Of a stretch of 64,000 nt of DNA, positions 1 through 8,032 are shown in pieces. Both the position numbers and the translations under genes were made by a program. Positions within the stretch are counted from its first letter, which is position 1. Every line of letters begins with the position of its first letter. The notes beneath the pieces are model-generated. The model saw nothing but the letters and a program-made list of their open reading frames with translations, did not search any database and was not told the origin of the DNA. Origin of the DNA: UBA4971 sp900019985 (lineage in GTDB: Bacteria > Bacillota > SHA-98 > UBA4971); NCBI GenBank assembly GCA_050949175.1, contig JBMNFG010000007.1:110774-174773 (forward strand), written 5' to 3'.

Positions 1-1
1 T

Positions 2-487
2 ATATTCTCAGGAACAGTAACGGTAGAGCCGGTACTCTTACCTGCACCTCATCCAACAGGAGGATTGCACACACCGTCTATCACAGTCTGTTCAGCTATG
101 GTGTTTACCGGTCCCGGCCGGGGAAGAGAAGATGCTTCATATCTTGCTGTCAGGCTCGCCGAAGCCTTGGCCAGAAAAGAGGCTTTATGGCTTGCACGTG
201 AACTGCCTGTAGTGCCTGCCAGGCATAAAGACCGCGAGGACGCGCATGGCGCGGCGTATCTACCTGACGGAGCCAGCCGCCGCTTTCTTCTTAAAGCAGC
301 ATCATCAGGGCGGATGTACTCGAGCCCATCCTCTGAGGTGAAGGAAATCGAGGAGATTTTGCGAGAACAGGCAATCAGTCCAATGATGGATCAGTTCTGG
401 ACAGGAACTCTCAAAGCTGCCGAGTTTGAGCAGCGTCTCCTCGGTTTATACCTGTCAATAGTAACACCTTTATCCAGCTTTGAATAA
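2..487 (+). CDS. Unidentified protein, 5' end cut by window
   Basis: The reading frame is open from base 2 to the stop at 485-487, so this is probably the C-terminal part of a longer gene. A TTG at 65 lies almost on top of an AGGAGG (58-63), too close to be a normal start, which favours a truncated gene over a complete 140-residue protein. The visible part (about 160 residues) is Pro/Gly-rich at first, then mixed alpha-helical with many Glu, Arg and Leu. No membrane segment and no family motif was recognised. It lies just before the yabE-ksgA block and runs in the same direction. Function unknown; moderate certainty that it is coding. Confidence 0.45.
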   Translation: MFSGTVTVEPVLLPAPHPTGGLHTPSITVCSAMVFTGPGRGREDASYLAVRLAEALARKEALWLARELPVVPARHKDREDAHGAAYLPDGASRRFLLKAASSGRMYSSPSSEVKEIEEILREQAISPMMDQFWTGTLKAAEFEQRLLGLYLSIVTPLSSFE

Positions 488-513
488 ATTACCCTACAAC
501 ATGCCAATAATGA

Positions 514-522
514 TGGTATAAT
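514..522 (+). promoter_or_regulatory. Extended -10 promoter before the yabE-like gene
   Basis: TGGTATAAT at 514-522 is an extended -10 with a perfect TATAAT hexamer (517-522); no good -35 is present 17 bp upstream, as is common with extended -10 sites. The roughly 165-base leader that follows contains a hairpin with arms CTTTTTGG (579-586) and CCAAAAAG (599-606). No known riboswitch consensus was recognised in the leader. Confidence 0.5.
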
Positions 523-689
523 AGAGGACGTCTGTCTGGCATTAGATTCCAGATCCGGCTCTCAAGGAGGAGTTTGGGCTTTTTGGAAGAATAGTACGCC
601 AAAAAGACCTGGTCTGGTAAGAGTGCCGGAACTTATATTAGAAAAAGCAGTAAAGCAGTGTTATTGTGCACTGCAAGGAGGATGAGGTC

Positions 690-1721
690 ATGACGTCCGG
701 CCCCTGTTACAGACAGGAGCGAGCGTCGTTATTTGTCGAACGCAGAAGAGAAATCGCTCTTATTTCATGTTGTGTGGTCCTATTGGTGACCGGGCTTGCA
801 GGAGCAGCACGGGAAGTAAGGATAATCGTTGATGATGACGTCATATCAGTCTCTGCGATCCCTGGTTTTAGGGTCGGAGATGTGCTGAAGCAAGCCGGAA
901 TAGAATTACGAGACGGCGATAAAGTGACACCCGGCCTGTCAGAGCGCATAGGCGGACGAGGTGTCATTACTGTTGCTCGTGGAGTTCCTGTAACGCTTAC
1001 AGTTGACGGTGTTGAAATTCAGATGAATTCAGCAGGGCCTATGGTTAAGCATGTTCTTGCTGAGTCCGGAATCTTGCTGAGGCCTGAGGACAAGGTCAGC
1101 CCCGGAATGGAAGACGGCCTTGTTCCCGGTATGAACATCAAAGTCACACGCGTAACATCTGAGGTAGTTGTCAGACAGGTTCGTATCCCATACCGTACTG
1201 AGGAAAAACCTGATTCTAATATGGATCGCGGTCAATCCGAAGTTATCAGGCAAGGTGTTGAAGGCCTTCGTGAAGAAGAAGTCCTCGTCACCTATGAAGA
1301 CGGCAAAGTCGTCAATGAGACTGTGCTGTCCGGCAAGGTATTGCGAGAACCCGTCGCAAAAGTGATGAAAGTCGGAACCCGCAATCCCATAAGGACGCTA
1401 CATACCTCAAGAGGTACTTTCAGGTACAGAGAAGTATTGACGATGACAGCCACTGCTTATGAGCCAGGCCCTACCAGCTGCGGGAAATGGGCAGACGGGT
1501 ATACTGCTATAGGCTTAAAAGCCGAACCCGGCATTGTTGCAGTAGATCCGAAGGTCATACCTCTCGGCACCAGGCTGTACGTGGAGGGCTATGGGCCTGC
1601 TCTTGCAGGTGATGTGGGAGGCGCGATCAAAGGGAACAGGATCGACCTGCTCTTTGAGACTGTAGAGGAAGCGCTGCGGTACGGAAGGCGAAAAGTGAAA
1701 GTGTATATTCTGGAGCCATGA
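690..1721 (+). CDS. yabE: YabE-like protein: DUF348 repeats, G5 and 3D domains
   Basis: Cell-wall-associated protein of the YabE/Rpf-like group. After a short cytoplasmic tail a hydrophobic segment (ALISCCVVLLVTGLAGAA) gives a signal or anchor. Two DUF348 units follow (around VIIVDDDVISVSAIPGFRV and VTLTVDGVEI), then a G5 domain (near REEEVLVTYEDGKVV), and a C-terminal 3D domain recognisable by TATAYEPGPTSCGKWADG, IVAVDPKVIPLGT and GNRIDLLF, whose three conserved Asp name the fold. The 3D domain is related to the lytic transglycosylase MltA catalytic fold, so a peptidoglycan-remodelling role is inferred. Start chosen at ATG 690 because AAGGAGG (675-681) is 8 bases upstream; a GTG at 666 has no such site. 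The stop overlaps the ksgA start (ATGA), so the two are translationally coupled. Confidence 0.9.
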   Translation: MTSGPCYRQERASLFVERRREIALISCCVVLLVTGLAGAAREVRIIVDDDVISVSAIPGFRVGDVLKQAGIELRDGDKVTPGLSERIGGRGVITVARGVPVTLTVDGVEIQMNSAGPMVKHVLAESGILLRPEDKVSPGMEDGLVPGMNIKVTRVTSEVVVRQVRIPYRTEEKPDSNMDRGQSEVIRQGVEGLREEEVLVTYEDGKVVNETVLSGKVLREPVAKVMKVGTRNPIRTLHTSRGTFRYREVLTMTATAYEPGPTSCGKWADGYTAIGLKAEPGIVAVDPKVIPLGTRLYVEGYGPALAGDVGGAIKGNRIDLLFETVEEALRYGRRKVKVYILEP

Positions 1722-2623
1722 GAAAGCAATCAAAGAACCTAAGGAACGAACCTAAAATCCGGCCGAGGAAAACCCTCGGCCAAAATTTTCTCACTGACCG
1801 GTCTGTTTTGGGAGTGATTGTCAATACTGCCCGGTTAACCAGGGACGATTCGGTCTTGGAGATAGGTGCAGGCACCGGGATACTGACTGAGGCGCTTGCC
1901 AGGGAGGCCGGTCGCGTTATCGCCGTTGAAATAGACGAGCGGTTGGTCTCTCTCCTCCGGCGCAAGTTCTCCCATCATTCTCACGTGGAGATTGTAAAAG
2001 GCGACGTTCTCCAGCTAAACTTGACAGAGCTTTTGGCTTCTAGTACACTGATTTCAGAGAAATCTAAAGTGGTTGCCAATTTGCCTTATTATATTTCGTC
2101 CCCGATTATTCTGGAGTTGCTTCGCCATACAGAGCTTTTTGAGCGGCTGGTAGTTCTCGTTCAGAAAGAGGTCGCGGAGAGGATTGTTGCAGCTCCGGGG
2201 TCTAAGATATACGGAGCGTTTTCCGTAGCTGTGCAGTATTACGCAGATCCTGAGATTGTTGCCATTGTACCTCCCCAGGCGTTTTGGCCTCAACCTAAGG
2301 TAAATTCTGCTGTTGTCAACATGATGATCCGTAAAACCCCGCGGGTTAAGACAATTGATGAGAAGGTATTCTTTGCAGTGGTCAGGGGAGGCTTCGCAAA
2401 AAGGCGAAAGACAATTCTAAGGGCGCTTTCCATGGCAGGAAAGATCTATCCGGAGCTTGCTTCTGTCAAGGAAGACAGCATAAAGAATATCCTCACTAGG
2501 GTTGGAGTGGACCCAACACGACGAGCTGAGACCGTTTCATTGGAGGAATTTGGCCGAATAGCAGACGCAATCGCATTAGAACGTGGTGAGCTTAGTCAAG
2601 ATGAAAAACATGATGTTCGTTAG
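1718..2623 (+). CDS. ksgA: 16S rRNA dimethyladenosine transferase
   Basis: RsmA/KsgA makes the two N6-dimethyladenosines in helix 45 at the 3' end of 16S rRNA, using S-adenosylmethionine, late in 30S assembly. Visible family motifs: RPRKTLGQNFLTD at the N-terminus, the SAM-binding VLEIGAGTGILTEAL, the acidic residue in AVEIDERL, the catalytic NLPYYISSPI, and VQKEVAERI. The length of 301 residues is normal. The start overlaps the yabE stop by 4 bases. In Bacillus rnmV usually sits between yabE and ksgA; it is absent here. The 3' end overlaps the start region of the next gene. Confidence 0.97.
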   Translation: MRKQSKNLRNEPKIRPRKTLGQNFLTDRSVLGVIVNTARLTRDDSVLEIGAGTGILTEALAREAGRVIAVEIDERLVSLLRRKFSHHSHVEIVKGDVLQLNLTELLASSTLISEKSKVVANLPYYISSPIILELLRHTELFERLVVLVQKEVAERIVAAPGSKIYGAFSVAVQYYADPEIVAIVPPQAFWPQPKVNSAVVNMMIRKTPRVKTIDEKVFFAVVRGGFAKRRKTILRALSMAGKIYPELASVKEDSIKNILTRVGVDPTRRAETVSLEEFGRIADAIALERGELSQDEKHDVR

Positions 2624-3080
2624 CCCATCAAAAGGGAAATTGACTTTTGATGAAGCCTTTGCAGATATCGTCAGCTATATGCAGGAGATGCCGGGCATCC
2701 CGTACAGGCTGATTATCGGCACCGATTCTCAGCTTAAAGATGATACTTGTTTCGTTACTGCCATAGTCATTCACAGAGTGGGGAAAGGCGGACGGTATTA
2801 CTACACTAAAGAGAACGAAAAAATCGGAAAGAGCCTGAAACAGAGGATCTTCTTTGAGACAGCGAAAAGCCTTGGGATTGCCGGCAGGCTCGCAGAGAAG
2901 CTTGCTGAAAGCGGGTACGAGGATTTAAATGTCGAGATCCATCTGGATATCGGCAGGAACGGGGAAACAAAAGACCTTATTAGAGAGATTGTAGGAATGG
3001 TAACAGGCACCGGATTTGAGGCTAAGATCAAGCCGGATGCCTACGGCGCTACAAAAGTCGCGGACAAGCACAGTAAATAG
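2601..3080 (+). CDS. YkuK-like ribonuclease H-fold protein (DUF458)
   Basis: The protein matches the DUF458/YkuK family, predicted RNase H-like fold, by the early acidic motif IIGTDSQ, the hydrophobic strand TAIVIHRVGKGGRYYY, a second acidic strand EIHLDIGRNG and the terminal DAYGATKVADKHSK. The family is found in spore formers and has no firmly established role; nuclease activity is inferred from the fold. About 160 residues, as usual. ATG 2601 is preferred, with GGTGAG (2585-2590) upstream; an in-frame GTG at 2583 would add six residues. It overlaps the end of ksgA and sits before yabG, an unusual place for this family. Confidence 0.8.
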   Translation: MKNMMFVSPSKGKLTFDEAFADIVSYMQEMPGIPYRLIIGTDSQLKDDTCFVTAIVIHRVGKGGRYYYTKENEKIGKSLKQRIFFETAKSLGIAGRLAEKLAESGYEDLNVEIHLDIGRNGETKDLIREIVGMVTGTGFEAKIKPDAYGATKVADKHSK

Positions 3081-3261
3081 AACGCGTTTCACATCCCCCT
3101 AGGCCTTCTCCTTTTCTTCTTTAACCCATCGTTTTACATGAGTTTACCAGGCAAAATCTTCGCTTTCATGCCTTCATCGAATCCGGAAACGAGCCTTCAC
3201 TTTTTCTCGTCCATCTCATACTATGTCATATCACGGACATGGTCTCTTTGGAGGGGAGAAC

Positions 3262-4152
3262 GTGGGCGAGGTAAGAGTTGGAGATAAGGTGGCGCGGAGA
3301 TCTCACGGTTCAGACGTGATCTTCGTCGTCCTGAAGATAATTACTGCTCGGATGAAAGTTGCAAGGGTCCTTCTGCGAGGCTTGAACATGAGGCTCATGG
3401 CAGATGCCCCCATTGATGACCTTGTGACTATAGATAATGAAGAAGCGGAATCATCGATAGAGAGTGTTCACCGAGAAGCACGGCAAGTGGTGGAGAAGGT
3501 ATTCCGGAGGCGGATGGCAGAAGATTCCCGGATAGAACACAGGGGGCGTGAAGATAAAATCCTACCACCAGGCATTGATTATAGTTATTTCCCGGGAAAA
3601 GTCCTTCACCTTGACGGGGACGGGGATTATTTGAAACACTGCATGAAGTTTTACAAAGAACTCAATGTGCCTGCTGTAGGATATTATGTCCCAGAAGAGG
3701 CGCAAGCATCGAAGGTTGCAGCGCTTTTCCGAGAGCACCTTCCTGATATCCTGGTGCTTACAGGGCATGACGGCTTGATTACCCGTGTAGGCGATAAGCT
3801 GAACTTAGACAGCTATAGAACGTCAAAGTATTTTGTGGAAGCTGTGAAGAAGGCACGACAGATAGAGCCTGACAAGGATTCCCTTGTGATAATCGCAGGG
3901 GCATGCCAGTCATATTACGAGGCATTAATCGATGCAGGAGCGAATTTTGCCAGCTCTCCGCAGAGGATATTTATACATTGCGCTGACCCGCTCCTCGTTG
4001 CCGAAAAGATATCCCATACCCCCTTTGACAGGGTTGTTCATGTGAACGAAGTCGCTGAAAGCATAATCAGCGGGCTGAACGGAATCGGAGGCATAGAAAC
4101 CAGAGGGAAGTTGCGTTTAGGCTTACCTAATACAATGTCAACGAACAGATGA
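3262..4152 (+). CDS. yabG: Sporulation-specific protease YabG
   Basis: YabG is a cysteine-type protease made in the mother cell; in Bacillus it trims several coat proteins (SpoIVA, YeeK and others) and helps cross-linking, and in Clostridioides it processes pre-pro-SleC. The N-terminal GEVRVGDKVARRSHGSDVIF and the conserved core DILVLTGHDGL, GACQSYYEALIDAGANFASSP and IHCADPLLVAEKI are family signatures; the Cys of GACQSYYEA is the likely nucleophile and the His of TGHDG a likely partner. The GTG at 3262 is chosen since GGAGG (3250-3254) is 7 bases upstream and the family start is a short VGEVRVGD. About 296 residues, normal length. The gene order ksgA-yabG-veg matches other spore formers. Confidence 0.95.
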   Translation: MGEVRVGDKVARRSHGSDVIFVVLKIITARMKVARVLLRGLNMRLMADAPIDDLVTIDNEEAESSIESVHREARQVVEKVFRRRMAEDSRIEHRGREDKILPPGIDYSYFPGKVLHLDGDGDYLKHCMKFYKELNVPAVGYYVPEEAQASKVAALFREHLPDILVLTGHDGLITRVGDKLNLDSYRTSKYFVEAVKKARQIEPDKDSLVIIAGACQSYYEALIDAGANFASSPQRIFIHCADPLLVAEKISHTPFDRVVHVNEVAESIISGLNGIGGIETRGKLRLGLPNTMSTNR

Positions 4153-4266
4153 CGCGATTTCTTAAGGAGGAAAGAGGATTCTCCAGCAATTTTTAGATAT
4201 AAAGAGAAGGGCTATTCTTTTTGAGGGCTGTAATGCCTGCCTACCCAATATATACGAAAAACCCTA

Positions 4267-4295
4267 TTGACACGATAGAACCATGTTGTTATACT
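4267..4295 (+). promoter_or_regulatory. Upstream sigma-A-type promoter of veg
   Basis: TTGACA (4267-4272), 17-base spacer, TATACT (4290-4295). It is near consensus and the first of two tandem vegetative-type promoters before veg. The veg gene of Bacillus is known for very strong vegetative promoters, which fits. Confidence 0.75.
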
Positions 4296-4306
4296 TATTA
4301 TTTTCC

Positions 4307-4335
4307 TTGACGCAGAGCCCAAATCGTGCTAAAAT
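4307..4335 (+). promoter_or_regulatory. Downstream sigma-A-type promoter of veg
   Basis: TTGACG (4307-4312), 17-base spacer, TAAAAT (4330-4335). It starts 40 bases after the first promoter, and transcription from it would give a leader of about 27 bases before the veg start codon. Confidence 0.75.
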
Positions 4336-4369
4336 TAACTAGGTGTGGCCCGCCAAGGAAGGTGGTAAA

Positions 4370-4645
4370 ATGGCAGGCAGGAATGCCCTTGAAATCATTA
4401 AGCGAAATCTTGAGCCTTTTGTAGGTAAGAAGGTTATGATCAGGGCAAATCAAGGACGCAGGAAAGTCCTTGAGACTGAGGGGATCCTTGAAAACACTTA
4501 CCCCAAGCTGTTTGTTGTGAAGTTGTCTGATAAACCCGGATTAGTGAAGCGAGTCTCCTATACCTACGCTGATGTCCTGACTGAAACGGTAAAAGTATCC
4601 GTTCGGTGTAAGGACGAGGAGAAAAGAATAGGATACGCGGGCTAG
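4370..4645 (+). CDS. veg: Veg protein (biofilm-related small protein)
   Basis: Short basic protein of the Veg family (DUF1021), SH3-like barrel. Recognisable by ALEIIKRNLEPFVGKKVMIRANQGRR-type residues near the N-terminus, ETEGILENTYPKLFVV, and VSYTYADVLTETVKV. In Bacillus Veg stimulates biofilm matrix expression by counteracting SinR. About 91 residues, normal. ATG 4370 follows AAGGAAGGTGG (4355-4365); the longer form from 4343 runs through this site and is unlikely. Two tandem promoters precede it and a strong terminator follows, so it is a one-gene unit. Confidence 0.93.
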   Translation: MAGRNALEIIKRNLEPFVGKKVMIRANQGRRKVLETEGILENTYPKLFVVKLSDKPGLVKRVSYTYADVLTETVKVSVRCKDEEKRIGYAG

Positions 4646-4674
4646 AACAGCAATAAGTCTTTAATTTCAGTTGC

Positions 4675-4708
4675 GGGCAAGGTAGTGTCAGTTACCTTGC
4701 CCCTTTTT
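4675..4708 (+). terminator. Rho-independent terminator of veg
   Basis: Perfect 10-bp stem GGGCAAGGTA (4675-4684) / TACCTTGCCC (4693-4702), 8-base loop, then five T (4704-4708). The remaining stretch to 4943 shows nothing further except the ribosome binding site of the next gene. Confidence 0.9.
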
Positions 4709-4943
4709 GTGTACAGAACAGATCCCATGAGCATTGGACTCTTGTAATCAGGTCCCGGGTTTTGGGGCTGTGGGCATAGGCCTTCCGGCACAAAAAAAAT
4801 GAGCCTTTCAAAAATCCCCTTGGATTCAGATTTGACGAGCATTCCTATGCTGCTAGAGGTCATGTTGGATGATTTTCCCTATTGAAATCCCATGGATAAC
4901 TCTCTAACATAAAAAGCAAGGTGAACCAAGGGGAGGGAATTAA

Positions 4944-5714
4944 ATGAATAGACGGATTACTTTGGTAGTAATGATTGCAGCTGCCCTTGTTGTAGCACTT
5001 GCGTTGCCTGCACATGTCCTCGCAGCTCCAACCTACTACTACTCAAGCTCCGGAAGCTACGGCTATCAGTATCCCAGCAACAACTACTATTCCAGCGGTT
5101 CAGGATCGACTTACTACTACAACTCGTCATCGGGATCAAACTACTATAAGAGTGGGACATCTTACTCGAATTCAGGCAGTAAGACCTACTATTATTCAGG
5201 GAACAACTGGTATTACAGTGGGGGTTCTTACACGCCTTCAAGGCCGACCCCTCAACCGACTCCTCAGCCTGCTCCGAAACCTCAGCCAAAACCGGAGCCT
5301 ACACCTCAGCCGAATCCCACGCCTGGGTTGACTGCTGATGAACAGAGAATGGTGGATCTCATCAACCAGGAAAGGGCAAAAGCAGGTCTTGCTCCGCTTA
5401 CAGTTGATCTGAGGCTGGTAGGCCTGGCCAGGAAGAAGAGTCAGGATATGATCGTGAACAACTACTTCAGCCACACATCCCCGACTTACGGCGATCCTTT
5501 CACCATGATGAGATCAGCAGGGATCAGCTACCGAACCGCCGGCGAGAACCTGGCAGGGGCCAGAACCGTGGATCAAGCACATTCAGCTCTTATGAACAGT
5601 GCAGGCCACCGTCAGAATATCCTCAACTCCAATTACAACAGGGTCGGTGTGGGGATTGTTTCCGGAGGGCCTTACGGCAAAATGTATACCCAGCTATTCA
5701 TAGGAACATGGTAA
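4944..5714 (+). CDS. Secreted CAP/SCP-domain protein with Tyr/Ser-rich repeat region
   Basis: A signal peptide (about residues 1-28, ending near HVLAAP) is followed by a low-complexity Tyr/Ser/Gly/Asn stretch (about 29-95, with many YYYSS and GSNYY pieces), a Pro linker of PTPQP/PKPQPKP type (about 98-128), and a C-terminal CAP domain (about 130-256). The CAP domain shows LINQERAKAGLAPLTVD, SHTSPTYGDPF, GENLAGA and the closing GHRQNILN and VGVGI motifs, as in YkwD/SafA-neighbour proteins of spore formers. CAP proteins here are secreted or spore-associated; enzymatic activity is unproven. The Tyr-rich part could be cross-linked through dityrosine, which is inference. AGGGGAGGG at 4928-4936 supports the ATG at 4944. 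Confidence 0.85.
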   Translation: MNRRITLVVMIAAALVVALALPAHVLAAPTYYYSSSGSYGYQYPSNNYYSSGSGSTYYYNSSSGSNYYKSGTSYSNSGSKTYYYSGNNWYYSGGSYTPSRPTPQPTPQPAPKPQPKPEPTPQPNPTPGLTADEQRMVDLINQERAKAGLAPLTVDLRLVGLARKKSQDMIVNNYFSHTSPTYGDPFTMMRSAGISYRTAGENLAGARTVDQAHSALMNSAGHRQNILNSNYNRVGVGIVSGGPYGKMYTQLFIGTW

Positions 5715-5781
5715 GAATGTGACATAGCCGCCTGCTATAAGACGCGGCTGGATCACAACAAAATACGGTAAGGCATTGGAC

Positions 5782-5822
5782 AGGCCTCCTTGTCCCTCGC
5801 GGATGAGGAGGCCTTTCTTTTT
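5782..5822 (+). terminator. Terminator after the CAP-domain gene
   Basis: Stem AGGCCTCCT (5782-5790) / AGGAGGCCT (5806-5814), 15-base loop, followed by a TTTCTTTTT tract. The rest of the gap to 5977 shows no gene. Confidence 0.8.
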
Positions 5823-5977
5823 GGCTTTACGGAGATGCGGGTTTTTTGTTCTTTGTGCAGGTCTCCCATGAGAACTATATAGACACATCTATAGGCAAAA
5901 GAAGTCATCAATTCATAAGATAGTGTAAGCTCCTACGCTTGCCTTCGAAGTCTGTGATATTTGAGGGGGATAAGCTT

Positions 5978-7951
5978 ATGACATATGCATCTCACAGGTG
6001 TTGCCCAAGTGCAACCGGTAGGTCTTGTTCCGAGATGATCCTTACGTTGCCTATTCCGGCAGTCAAGATAAAGGAGATTCGCGCTCACATTGATTCCGTT
6101 ACCGCACATGTCATTCCCAACAAAGTGATAGTCCAGGGGACCCTTCAGAAGCAAGTGTTCTTTGTAGGGGAAGACAACATAGTCCACCACTTCCCGGAGC
6201 AAGCACGTTTTTCGGCTATGATTGACATCCCTGGCGTAATGCCAGGTCCTGAGGTGGTCGTACAAGTCCATCCGAATATCTTTAATATCATCGCTGAACT
6301 CAGCCCTGACGGCACTCAAATAATCCAAAAGGTCATTATCGATGTGGACGTTACAGTGACTGAGTTTGTTCAGGTGCATCTTGAGGAAGACCCTGAAGGA
6401 CCAAGTGTTCTGGCAGAAGAGGTGATAGGCGAAGGTATAGGCCAGGTCCTTGAAGCAGGCACTGTGACTTTGACTACAACTGCAGTCAAAGTTACGGACA
6501 TTCGCGTAAATCCTGAAATCACCCAGGTTACAGTAAAGGAAGACAAAGTAGTCGTCCAGGGGAACATCATAAAGCAGATCTTCTTTATCGATGCTGACCA
6601 GGTAGGCCGTCACCAAGGTGTCTTGGTGCCTTTTGCAACAATGATAGACATTCCCGGCGCACAGCCAGGCATGAACGTGCAGGCACGCGCCACTGTCGCA
6701 GATGTCAATTTCACGTTGGATCCCACAGGCGCTTCGGTCAACCAGGAAGTTGTCCTTGATGTGTTTGTAAAGGTTACCCAGACGGTTGAGGTAAGCCTGG
6801 CTTTGGGCCAGGACTTGACTATCAAGACTGAGCAGGTAATTTCCTGTGTTTCAACTCAGGTAATGGAGGAAGTTACCGTTGTCCTGGCACAGCCTGCAAT
6901 AAAAATAAAAGATATTGTTCTCGTTGTACAGGAAACCAGAGGCCGGACCATTGAAGATAAGGTCATTATCCAGGGCCTCTTTGTAAAAGACGTATATTAC
7001 ATCAATGAAGGCGACATAGAAGTCGTCGAGACCTTCACAATTCCCTTCAACACCTTCATTCCTGCACCAGGAGTCTCCCCCGGACAGAATGTCTTCATAA
7101 TCGCACAGGCATTGCCTGTAGTGTTTGACCCCCTGCAGACCGGCACTGAAATAACAGAGAAAGACATCGCAGATATTGAGGCAATCATCACAGAGACAGT
7201 GAAAATCGGTGTTGAAGAAGACCCTTGCGGCACCCTGTTCAAGGTCCAGCAGGTAATCGGTGAAGGGTCGGCCCAGGTTTGTGCAGAGGGAGTACCCGTG
7301 CCTGTGCTGCCTATTACCATAGAATTCGCAAGGATACGTGTAGGTGAGGCAGTAGAAGCCAAGGAGCAGCTCCTTGTAGAGAACTGCATTTGCCTGCCGT
7401 TCAAAGCCAGGAAGATCAAGTCAGTAGAAGCCGTGGTTCAGAATGTGACCTTTGAAGTCTTGGGCCAGCAGGTGATTGTTGAAGGCGAAGTCAGGAAGGA
7501 TGTATTCGTGGTAGGGTTCGACAATATAGTCCACCATATCCAAGAGACCGTCCCGTTCACCGGAATCATCGATGTTCCCGGGCTTGCGGAGGGCTCTGAA
7601 ATCACTGTCGATGTGGTAGTAGAGAGCATCGTTCAGAACCTGATATGCGGAGGGTGCAGGATTCAGCAATTAATAGTCTTACTTGTTACTGTGACAGCGA
7701 GCGAAGAGAGAATCGTTGAAGTGGTGGTAAACGTGACAGGTCCCGGTGTCTTCCAGACCAGGATAAGAGCGCTCGTAGATGTTGTTGACGATGGAATTCC
7801 GGAGCCTGTGCCGCTTGATATAGTTACAGACCTTACCGGGCCCAACGTAGAGACGGTTACAAGAGAGACAATTCCCCTTGTAGTAATTGTCAACGGCACA
7901 GTCGGGCCCCAGCCCGTATCTGTGGTGACAAACGCTACTTTTAGGATTTAA
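5978..7951 (+). CDS. SPOCS/DUF3794 multi-repeat protein 1
   Basis: A protein of about 657 residues built mostly of SPOCS (DUF3794) units, the domain of SipL, the SpoIVA-interacting protein that anchors the spore coat in clostridia. At least four units are visible, each with the pattern KIKEIRAHIDSVTAHVI - KVIVQGTLQKQVFFVG - HHFPEQARFSAMIDIPGVMPG - a beta strand ending in VTVTEFVQV. Unit four (around QNVTFEVLGQQVIVEGEVRK) is followed by a divergent C-terminal segment ending in TNATFRI. No signal peptide and no LysM are seen. ATG 5978 is chosen because GAGGGGG (5963-5969) lies 8 bases upstream; an in-frame TTG at 5939 would add 13 residues. First of six SPOCS genes up to 18 kb; spore envelope role inferred. 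Confidence 0.85.
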   Translation: MTYASHRCCPSATGRSCSEMILTLPIPAVKIKEIRAHIDSVTAHVIPNKVIVQGTLQKQVFFVGEDNIVHHFPEQARFSAMIDIPGVMPGPEVVVQVHPNIFNIIAELSPDGTQIIQKVIIDVDVTVTEFVQVHLEEDPEGPSVLAEEVIGEGIGQVLEAGTVTLTTTAVKVTDIRVNPEITQVTVKEDKVVVQGNIIKQIFFIDADQVGRHQGVLVPFATMIDIPGAQPGMNVQARATVADVNFTLDPTGASVNQEVVLDVFVKVTQTVEVSLALGQDLTIKTEQVISCVSTQVMEEVTVVLAQPAIKIKDIVLVVQETRGRTIEDKVIIQGLFVKDVYYINEGDIEVVETFTIPFNTFIPAPGVSPGQNVFIIAQALPVVFDPLQTGTEITEKDIADIEAIITETVKIGVEEDPCGTLFKVQQVIGEGSAQVCAEGVPVPVLPITIEFARIRVGEAVEAKEQLLVENCICLPFKARKIKSVEAVVQNVTFEVLGQQVIVEGEVRKDVFVVGFDNIVHHIQETVPFTGIIDVPGLAEGSEITVDVVVESIVQNLICGGCRIQQLIVLLVTVTASEERIVEVVVNVTGPGVFQTRIRALVDVVDDGIPEPVPLDIVTDLTGPNVETVTRETIPLVVIVNGTVGPQPVSVVTNATFRI

Positions 7952-8032
7952 TCTGGACTTTTACTCATCACATTTCTAGGTAGATCTCAATACGATATAG
8001 GGAAGAATTGGCGAGAAGGAGGACTGACCGCT

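Noticed and set aside
523..689. Riboswitch in the yabE leader (c-di-AMP type considered because such genes often have one)
   Set aside because: Only a simple hairpin is visible; the conserved core of the c-di-AMP riboswitch was not found.
4642..4863. Minus-strand frame of 73 codons after veg
   Set aside because: It runs through the veg terminator and has no recognisable family or start site.
5933..6616. Minus-strand 227-codon frame opposite SPOCS gene 1
   Set aside because: The plus frame has repeated DUF3794 units; the minus frame is its shadow.
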